Origin: an uncultured Lachnospiraceae bacterium
GTDB taxonomy: Bacteria > Bacillota > Clostridia > Lachnospirales > Lachnospiraceae
Direction of reading: 5' to 3'
Length of the DNA stretch: 7,447 bases
NCBI GenBank assembly: GCA_902784025.1
Contig: CACZTF010000046.1
Coordinates: 1-7,447 of the forward strand
Of the stretch, positions 1 through 5,454 are shown in pieces. The notes beneath the pieces are model-generated. The model was not told the origin of the DNA, did no database searches, and saw only the letters and a list, made by a program, of their open reading frames with translations. Both the position numbers and the translations under genes were made by a program. The stretch's first letter is position 1. Every line of letters begins with the position of its first letter.

Positions 1-756
1 GATGAATGGATAAGGCATTCAATTACCAAGATGAGCTATCTGCATTTTGTTACCAACGAAGACAGTAGGAGACGGGTCGTACGGCTGGGCGAGGAACCAT
101 CACGCGTGTTTGATTACGGGTCTACAAGCATCGATAATATTATTAATGTTGCGGACATGTCAAAAGAAGAAGCGCTGGAAAGCATAGGCCTTGGTGACTG
201 CAGATACGTATTGTGTACATATCATCCTGTAACCATGGAACGCAACACCGTAGATGAAAGCATTGAAGCCTTTCTTGCTGCAATCGGGCACTTTGAAGAT
301 GTTCAGTTTATCGTGACAAAATCCAACGCAGACCAGGGCGGTGCGCGCATAAACGCATTGCTTGATGAAGGCGCTGAAAGGATAAGCAACCTGCACGTAT
401 ATACATCGCTGGGGGTAAGAAGATATCTTTCTCTGATGAAACATGCAGAGGCGGTTGCCGGCAACTCTTCAAGCGGCATCATCGAGACCCCGGCATTTCA
501 CATACCTACTGTCAACATAGGAGACCGGCAGAAGGGACGCCTTCAGGCAGAGAGCGTGATCAACTGCGGCGGCAGTGCAGAGGAGATAATTTCAGCAGTC
601 AGCCGTGCAATGGATGAAGACTTCCGTACGTTCTGTAAAGGAGTGAATAGCCCGTACGGAGACGGACATGCGGCAAAACAGATTGCAGAGAAGATAACAG
701 ACATATTGCTTAACGGTGAGATCGACCTGAAGAAACATTTCTATGATATCAAATAG
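1..756 (+). CDS. neuC: UDP-N-acetylglucosamine 2-epimerase, hydrolysing (NeuC/LegG type), 5' end missing
   Basis: The frame is open from base 1 and ends at TAG 754-756, so 251 codons are visible and the N-terminal third lies outside the window. The ATG at 31 is an internal methionine: the codons before it read DEWIRHSITK, which runs straight into MSYLHF, the typical family stretch (D-E-x-I-R-H-x-I-T-K-M). Other family signatures are YHPVTME, NADQGGARIN, GNSSSGIIE (UDP binding in the GT-B-like fold) and NIGDRQKGR. Known members of this type hydrolyse UDP-GlcNAc, or a related UDP-diamino-sugar, to free ManNAc-type sugar plus UDP, in the cytoplasm, as the first committed step to sialic or legionaminic acid. 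The CMP-sugar synthetase four genes downstream supports this role. The sequence does not tell me whether the substrate is UDP-GlcNAc (NeuC) or a 4-amino derivative (LegG). Confidence 0.93.
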   Translation, partial: DEWIRHSITKMSYLHFVTNEDSRRRVVRLGEEPSRVFDYGSTSIDNIINVADMSKEEALESIGLGDCRYVLCTYHPVTMERNTVDESIEAFLAAIGHFEDVQFIVTKSNADQGGARINALLDEGAERISNLHVYTSLGVRRYLSLMKHAEAVAGNSSSGIIETPAFHIPTVNIGDRQKGRLQAESVINCGGSAEEIISAVSRAMDEDFRTFCKGVNSPYGDGHAAKQIAEKITDILLNGEIDLKKHFYDIK

Positions 757-1729
757 TGAAAAACAGATGAAAATAGTAGTAATTGGGCTCGGATCGATGG
801 GCAAACGAAGGATCCGCCTCATAAAAGAGATGTATCCGTCCTTTTCCGTGTGCGGAGTGGACGGCAGGGAAGACAGGCGTAAGGAAGCGTCTGGACTTTT
901 CGGTATAAAATGCTTCGGATCCATTGATGAGGCAGAAGCTGACTGCGCGTTTATATGCACATCGCCTCTTTCGCATGCGGCGCTTATCACCGAATGCCTG
1001 AAGAAGAAGTGGAACGTTTTTACAGAGCTGAATCTGGTATCTGACGGCTACGAAGAAAACATGAACCTTGCTGATAGAACCGGATGCGTGCTCTTCCTTT
1101 CATCAACATTCTTTTATCGCGAAGAAATAACATATATACGGGAGCATATAGCCGATGCAGAGAAGTGGAATTATATCTATCACATAGGACAGTATCTGCC
1201 GGACTGGCATCCTTGGGAGAATTACAAGGAGTTCTTTCTTGGCGACAAAAGGACAAACGGATGCAGAGAGATACTTGCCATAGAACTGCCGTGGATCACG
1301 GGAGCGTTTGGCAAGGTCACGAATGTAAATGCGGTATCAGACAAATTGACAGAACTGAATATCGATTATCACGATAATTATATGATTCAGGTGATCCATG
1401 AAAACGGCAGCAAAGGCAGCCTGATCGTTGATGTTGTATCTCCGTGCGCAGTCAGGAAGCTGGAGGCTTATTCTGAAAATGAATACCTCAGCTGGGAAGG
1501 TACTCCTGAATCTCTGAAGCATTACGACAAATCCACGAAAAAACTGGAGAATGTTAAACTGTCAGAGGCAGCAGAGCATGTTGAAGGGTACAGATCATTC
1601 GTAGTTGAGAATGCCTACAAAAACGAGATCAGGGAATTCTTTGATGTGGTTCTTAATGGAAAGGAACCGCTTTACGGCTTTGAACAGGACAAAGAGATAC
1701 TTCAGCTGATTGACTCGATAGGAGCATAA
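743..1729 (+). CDS. Gfo/Idh/MocA-family protein lacking the canonical catalytic residues
   Basis: 328 codons from ATG 743. The N-terminal Rossmann domain has a good dinucleotide loop, GLGSMG at residues 15-20, and the C-terminal half aligns by eye with the next gene (shared YLPDWxPxxxY, residues 151-161 here). Where the family has EKP, this protein reads TELNLV (94-99), so Lys becomes Leu96. Where the neighbour has GGGVSIDLIHEWDY, it reads TNGCREILAIELPW (171-184), so the Asp and His positions are both Ile. It may therefore be a catalytically dead partner subunit, or may use different chemistry. Start choice is uncertain. ATG 743 overlaps the epimerase gene by 14 bases and has a weak GAAGAA upstream (729-734). 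ATG 767 gives the more usual MKIVVIG start but has no clear ribosome site. The context suggests nonulosonic sugar synthesis; the substrate is unknown. Confidence 0.85.
   Translation: MISNSEKQMKIVVIGLGSMGKRRIRLIKEMYPSFSVCGVDGREDRRKEASGLFGIKCFGSIDEAEADCAFICTSPLSHAALITECLKKKWNVFTELNLVSDGYEENMNLADRTGCVLFLSSTFFYREEITYIREHIADAEKWNYIYHIGQYLPDWHPWENYKEFFLGDKRTNGCREILAIELPWITGAFGKVTNVNAVSDKLTELNIDYHDNYMIQVIHENGSKGSLIVDVVSPCAVRKLEAYSENEYLSWEGTPESLKHYDKSTKKLENVKLSEAAEHVEGYRSFVVENAYKNEIREFFDVVLNGKEPLYGFEQDKEILQLIDSIGA
1720..1724 (+). promoter_or_regulatory. Ribosome binding site for the intact oxidoreductase gene
   Basis: AGGAG lies inside the last codons of the preceding gene, 7 bases before ATG 1732. 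It fixes that start and indicates translational coupling between the two Gfo/Idh/MocA genes. Confidence 0.75.
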
Positions 1730-1731
1730 AG

Positions 1732-2658
1732 ATGGAACAATTAAAAGTGTGCTTTATCGGAATCGGGTCAATAGCTAAAAGGCATATCCGCAACTTCAGA
1801 CAGATCTGCAGGGAAAGAGGCATCAGCGTAACAATTGATGCATACAGACGAGAGTACAAGGAAACTGAAGGTGTAGATACTGTATATACGAACTGTGATG
1901 ACATGCCTTCAGATTACGATATCGTTTTTATTACAAATCCTACGAGCAAACATCTGCAGACTCTGAAACAGTTTCATGAAAAAGGTAAACATTTCTTTAT
2001 AGAAAAGCCGGTTGTACTGCCGGAACAGATCACAGAAGCTGAGAGTCTGGAGTTAAGGGACGGCTCCGTGTACTATGTGGCAGCACCGCTCAGGTACAAT
2101 GCGGTAATACGATGGGTAAAAGAGAATATTAATAAAGACGAAGTTCTTTCTGTGCGAAGCATCTCTTCAAGCTACTTGCCGGACTGGAGACCCGGACAGG
2201 ATTACAGAGAGACATATAGTGCGCACAAAGATCTTGGAGGCGGAGTCAGCATAGATCTGATACACGAATGGGACTATCTGACACATCTTTTTGGCTGGCC
2301 TGACAAAGTATTCAGTATTATCGGGAAGAAATCCGGACTGGAAATAGACAGCGACGATTATGCAATCTACATTGCAGATTTTCCAACTATGATCGCAGAG
2401 CTTCATCTGGACTATTTTGGGCAGAAGACTATCAGAGAGATACAGCTGTTCACAACAGAAGACACAATAACCGGAGATATTGTAAATGGCAGCATCTCAT
2501 TCCTCAAGTCAGGTAGAACAATAAAACTTGAAGACGAAAGAGATGCTTATCAAAAGAGGGAGCTGGAGCATTTTCTGGATTTAGCAGAAGGCAAAATGCC
2601 TTCGGATAATTCTTACAGTCATGGACTTAAGGTGCTGAAGCTGACGCAAGGGGTTTAG
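1732..2658 (+). CDS. Gfo/Idh/MocA-family sugar oxidoreductase, catalytic residues intact
   Basis: 308 codons. The N-terminal NAD(P)-binding Rossmann fold has GIGSIA at residues 10-15, followed by FITNPTSKH (66-74) and FIEKPV (89-94), with the expected catalytic Lys92. The substrate domain has GGGVSIDLIHEWDYL (169-183), giving Asp175 and His178, the acid/base pair of the family in its D-x2-H form. Enzymes of this family oxidise or reduce a hydroxyl or keto group on a sugar, often nucleotide-linked, with NAD(P). The gene starts 2 bases after its divergent neighbour stops, with AGGAG at 1720-1724. That tight coupling and the shared YLPDW motif suggest an old tandem duplication, and possibly a mixed complex. 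The placement between NeuC- and NeuA-type genes points to modification of a nonulosonic acid or its precursor. The exact reaction cannot be read from the sequence. Confidence 0.88.
   Translation: MEQLKVCFIGIGSIAKRHIRNFRQICRERGISVTIDAYRREYKETEGVDTVYTNCDDMPSDYDIVFITNPTSKHLQTLKQFHEKGKHFFIEKPVVLPEQITEAESLELRDGSVYYVAAPLRYNAVIRWVKENINKDEVLSVRSISSSYLPDWRPGQDYRETYSAHKDLGGGVSIDLIHEWDYLTHLFGWPDKVFSIIGKKSGLEIDSDDYAIYIADFPTMIAELHLDYFGQKTIREIQLFTTEDTITGDIVNGSISFLKSGRTIKLEDERDAYQKRELEHFLDLAEGKMPSDNSYSHGLKVLKLTQGV
2648..2653 (+). promoter_or_regulatory. Ribosome binding site for the hexapeptide acyltransferase gene
   Basis: AAGGGG overlaps the 3' end of the oxidoreductase gene and lies 9 bases before ATG 2663. 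It supports that start over later in-frame methionines. Confidence 0.65.
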
Positions 2659-2662
2659 ACCG

Positions 2663-3328
2663 ATGAACTATTCTGATGTTGACATTAAAAAAATAGTACT
2701 TCACCAGCTTAGAAGCTACTGGCCTGATGTGAATGAAGCGGCGATAAGCAAGGCAATGCCTGACGCACTTAATGCGATAGAAGAAAACTACCGCGGTCTG
2801 CCAAACAAGCGGTACTTTAACGGCAATGATGTGGTGTTTTCGCCATATGTCAGTGTTCAGTGGATGAATTTCCTGTACAGGCTCTCTAATGCCCTTTATA
2901 AAGAAAAAGAAATCACATCGGCAGATCAGGTATACTACCTGAATAAGATAATGCATAGCAATGACTGGTTCTATGCCGTTGACCTTCCGGTGCATTTTCT
3001 TTGCGAGCATCCGCTGGGCAGTGTTCTGGGAAGAGCAGAGTACGGTGACTTTTTTTTCATTTATCAGGGAGTGACCGTAGGAGGTAACCGGAGAAACGGT
3101 ATCCTGGAATATCCTTCTATCGGTAATAATGTGATCCTGTTTGCAAATGCAACGGTTCTGGGAGATACCCACATCGGCGATAATGTTGTGGTTGCTGCAG
3201 ACACATTTCTGATTAACGAGAGAATACCGGACAATTGTATCGTGTTCGGCAAATCACCTGACATAACAATAAAAGTTAAAACAGAAGAGGAAATAAAAAG
3301 TTATACAGAACATATATGGGGATGGTAG
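2663..3328 (+). CDS. CysE-like hexapeptide-repeat acyltransferase
   Basis: 221 codons, starting 4 bases after the previous stop. Residues 1 to about 100 are helical with no repeats, like the N-terminal part of serine O-acetyltransferase. From about 105 to 200 comes a left-handed beta-helix: CEHPLGSVLG, IYQGVTVGG (133-141), IGNNVILFANATVLGDTHIGDNVVV in hexapeptide register, and a closing segment like CysE (IPDNCIVFGKSPDI). Asp107 and His116 appear to match the CysE catalytic Asp/His pair, although the spacer is about one hexapeptide turn shorter. The second CysE histidine, in the DRHP motif, is replaced (LEYP, Tyr150). It probably uses acetyl-CoA or another acyl-CoA. Within this cluster, O- or N-acylation of the sugar (as by NeuD/NeuO-like enzymes) is more likely than cysteine synthesis, but this is inference from context. 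Confidence 0.82.
   Translation: MNYSDVDIKKIVLHQLRSYWPDVNEAAISKAMPDALNAIEENYRGLPNKRYFNGNDVVFSPYVSVQWMNFLYRLSNALYKEKEITSADQVYYLNKIMHSNDWFYAVDLPVHFLCEHPLGSVLGRAEYGDFFFIYQGVTVGGNRRNGILEYPSIGNNVILFANATVLGDTHIGDNVVVAADTFLINERIPDNCIVFGKSPDITIKVKTEEEIKSYTEHIWGW
3318..3325 (+). promoter_or_regulatory. Ribosome binding site for the cytidylyltransferase gene
   Basis: A G-rich GGGGATGG at the very end of the acyltransferase gene lies 7 bases before ATG 3333. It is not a perfect AGGAGG but is well placed. Confidence 0.5.
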
Positions 3329-3332
3329 AAAA

Positions 3333-4082
3333 ATGAAGATTTTGTTCACTGTTTGCGGCAGAGCCGGGTCAAAGGGAATAAAAAACAAGAACTTACGGCA
3401 ATTCTGCGGTAAGCCTTTGGCATGTTATACACTTTCTGCAATTGACTTATACATAAAAAGGCACCCTGAAGTTCAATACGATGTTGTTGCAAATTCTGAC
3501 AGCCTGGAATTACTGAAGCTCTTAACCGATAATGGAATGATCGCTGTCGACACAATTGTCAGAGATGCTTCTTTATCAGGAGATTCAGTAGGTAAAATAG
3601 ATGTTATTAAAGATTGCCTCGAAAAGATGAAGGAGCGCAAGAAATGCGATTATGATATGGTCGTTGACTTGGATCTGACTTCTCCTCTTCGTACTGTAGA
3701 AGATCTTGAAAAAGTTATAGAAAAGGAAAAAGCGACCGGTGCAGATGTAACAACTACTGTAGCAACCGCAAGAAGAAATCCGTATTTTAATCAGGTAATG
3801 AAAACTGATCATGGGGCCAGAAAAGTAATAGCTTCTAATTTCACAGCTCGTCAGCAGGCACCGGAAATCTTTGACATGAATGCTTCGATTTACGCATACA
3901 GACCTGATTTCCTATATTCAGGTAAGGGCGTTTTAAGTGGATACTGTGAAATAGTAGAAATGTACGATACAGGAATACTTGATCTCGACCATGAGAATGA
4001 TTTTATACTTATGGAAGTCATCGCGAGATATCTGTTTGAGAATGAGCCTGCCTTCAATAAGATAGGAAACAATATCAAATAA
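3333..4082 (+). CDS. neuA: CMP-nonulosonate (acylneuraminate) cytidylyltransferase
   Basis: 249 codons, close to the usual 220-250 for the family. It joins CTP and a nonulosonic acid to give the CMP-sugar donor plus pyrophosphate. The N-terminal nucleotide loop reads VCGRAGSKGIKNKN (residues 7-20), the counterpart of the usual PARGGSKGIxxKN. SPLR (117-120), TARQQAPEIF (171-180), NASIYAY (183-189) and the late acidic LDLDHENDF (216-224) match the family; Asp217 and Asp219 would hold the metal. The residues before SPLR are DLDLT instead of the usual LQPT, so the Gln that contacts the sugar in Neu5Ac enzymes is Asp114 here. This suggests a relative that uses another nonulosonic acid (PtmB/LegF-like). 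It starts 4 bases after the acyltransferase stops. The function class is firm; the sugar is open. Confidence 0.92.
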   Translation: MKILFTVCGRAGSKGIKNKNLRQFCGKPLACYTLSAIDLYIKRHPEVQYDVVANSDSLELLKLLTDNGMIAVDTIVRDASLSGDSVGKIDVIKDCLEKMKERKKCDYDMVVDLDLTSPLRTVEDLEKVIEKEKATGADVTTTVATARRNPYFNQVMKTDHGARKVIASNFTARQQAPEIFDMNASIYAYRPDFLYSGKGVLSGYCEIVEMYDTGILDLDHENDFILMEVIARYLFENEPAFNKIGNNIK

Positions 4083-4179
4083 TTTCTGCTGTAACATATG
4101 CGCAGAAGCTTATGTGAAGAAATTGATAAAACGATCGCAGATAGAAGAGTAAATTCGAAAGGGAAACAATTCTGAAGAC
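4083..4179 (+). other. 97-base gap between the sugar block and the polymer block
   Basis: This is the only sizeable non-coding stretch in the window. I see no stable hairpin followed by a T run, so nothing supports a terminator. There are weak -10-like strings (TAACAT at 4092-4097) but no convincing -35 partner. A 25-codon frame (ATG 4098 to TGA 4173-4175, starting MRRSLCEEID) fills most of it but has no ribosome site and no recognisable content. GAAAGGG at 4157-4163 is 16 bases from the next start, longer than usual, and GAAG at 4174-4177 is very close to it, so translation of the next gene may be weak. A promoter could be hidden here but cannot be shown. Confidence 0.4.
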
Positions 4180-5451
4180 ATGTATATTGATCCGGGAACA
4201 GGAAGTATGCTGTTTACCATACTGCTTGGCACACTTGGGGCAGCTACATACAAATTCAAGGACACTCTGGTCAGGATGAAGTTCCGTTTGAGCAGTGGCA
4301 AAACAGATGATTCATACTTAAAAACAGAGAAATATACGATTTTCTCTGATGATAAAAGGTATTGGAACGTTTTTGAGCCTATTTGCGATGAATTTGAAAA
4401 GAGAGGGGTCCAGTTATTGTATTTGACATCCTCCAAGGATGACCCAGCCTTTCTTAAAGATTATGAGCATGTAAGATGTGAATTCCTTGGCGAGGGGAAC
4501 AAAGCTTTCGCCAGACTCAACTCCATGCATGCAGATATTCTCCTGTCTACAACACCTAGTCTTGATGTGTTTTATTGGAAGCGATCTCCCGGCGTAAAGT
4601 ACTATATCCATATCCCTCACGCCGCCAGTGATTTGACGCTCTACAGGATGTTCGGGATCGACTATTATGATGCGGTTCTTACATCAGGAGATTTTCAGAA
4701 GGAGCAGATAAGAGCTCTTGAAAGTATACGTGGTATTCCACAGAAAGAGATAACAAAGGTAGGGCTGACATTTCTTGATGAGATGAAGAAAAGATTAACC
4801 CAGACAGAAAAGGACAAAATATCATCTGAATCTGTAAGTTTCTCTTCAGAAGACCGCAAGATAAACGTACTTCTTGCTCCATCCTGGGGCCCTAATGCTA
4901 TTTTCTCTGTATATGGAAGCAGAGTAATAGATGCGCTTCTTGATACCGGTTACCACATTATCATAAGGCCGCATCCACAATCGTTCAAGAGTGAAGCAGC
5001 TCTGCTCGATCCTATTATGAAGAAATACCCTGACAGCGATAGAATTGAATGGAACAGGGATAATGATAATTTTGATGTGCTCAGAAGATCTGATATCCTC
5101 ATTTCTGATTATTCCGGTGTAATTTTTGATTTCAGCCTGGTGTTTGACAAGCCGGTAATATACACGGAAAGCGAGTTTGACGATGCACCATTTGATGCCT
5201 GCTGGCTGGAAGATGAGCCATGGACATTCAAGGTGCTGCCTCTTATTGGAAAGAAGCTGACTGAAACTAATATAGATTCAATTAAAGATCTGATAGACGA
5301 GTGCATCAATGATTCACGTTACAACTCAGGCAGAAAGCTCGCAAGAGAGCAATCCTGGGCCTATCCTGGAGAAGGGGCGGTAAGAACTGCAGATTATTTG
5401 ATAAATAAACATGCAGAATTGACTGACAGAGTCGGGGGCAAAGGAGCATAA
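4180..5451 (+). CDS. Membrane-anchored CDP-glycerol glycerophosphotransferase-like protein
   Basis: 423 codons. The N-terminus carries IDPGTGSM (residues 3-10) leading into a single hydrophobic segment (about 10-24), probably a membrane anchor. The body resembles the TagB/TagF fold (CDP-glycerol poly/mono-glycerophosphotransferases, GT-B-like). It has HIPHAASD (144-151, His147 a likely base), APSWGPNA (233-240), IIRPHPQ (260-266, His265), DILISDYSGVIFDF (305-318) and DKPVIY (323-328). These match the H-x-G-like, RPHP and SDYSS-like blocks of the family, with GPNAIF between them. Known relatives transfer glycerol- or ribitol-phosphate from CDP-alditol to a lipid-linked polymer on the inner face of the membrane. 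No CDP-glycerol synthase (TagD) is visible nearby. The donor could instead be another CDP- or CMP-linked molecule, including the CMP-sugar made upstream; that is speculative. ATG 4180 is chosen because the conserved N-terminal motif begins there. Confidence 0.85.
   Translation: MYIDPGTGSMLFTILLGTLGAATYKFKDTLVRMKFRLSSGKTDDSYLKTEKYTIFSDDKRYWNVFEPICDEFEKRGVQLLYLTSSKDDPAFLKDYEHVRCEFLGEGNKAFARLNSMHADILLSTTPSLDVFYWKRSPGVKYYIHIPHAASDLTLYRMFGIDYYDAVLTSGDFQKEQIRALESIRGIPQKEITKVGLTFLDEMKKRLTQTEKDKISSESVSFSSEDRKINVLLAPSWGPNAIFSVYGSRVIDALLDTGYHIIIRPHPQSFKSEAALLDPIMKKYPDSDRIEWNRDNDNFDVLRRSDILISDYSGVIFDFSLVFDKPVIYTESEFDDAPFDACWLEDEPWTFKVLPLIGKKLTETNIDSIKDLIDECINDSRYNSGRKLAREQSWAYPGEGAVRTADYLINKHAELTDRVGGKGA
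5440..5446 (+). promoter_or_regulatory. Ribosome binding site for the YidC-sulfatase fusion gene
   Basis: AAAGGAG ends 8 bases before ATG 5455 and overlaps the final codons of the preceding gene. Two TAA stops (5449-5451 and 5452-5454) lie directly before the ATG in the same frame, so translation cannot read through and must restart here. This is the strongest ribosome site in the window. Confidence 0.8.
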
Positions 5452-5454
5452 TAA

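Noticed and set aside
592..990. Minus-strand open frames lying over the + strand genes, for example 592-990 and 2627-3172
   Set aside because: They overlap strongly supported + strand genes with clear family motifs, and their translations show no domain or composition typical of real proteins.
4098..4175. A 25-codon frame (MRRSLCEEID...) in the 97-base gap, ending 4 bases before the glycerophosphotransferase-like gene
   Set aside because: It has no ribosome binding site and no recognisable motif, and a frame of this length is expected by chance. A leader-peptide role cannot be supported.
4083..4179. Promoter or terminator between the two blocks
   Set aside because: No hairpin plus T run, and no -35/-10 pair with good spacing. 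Only weak matches are present.
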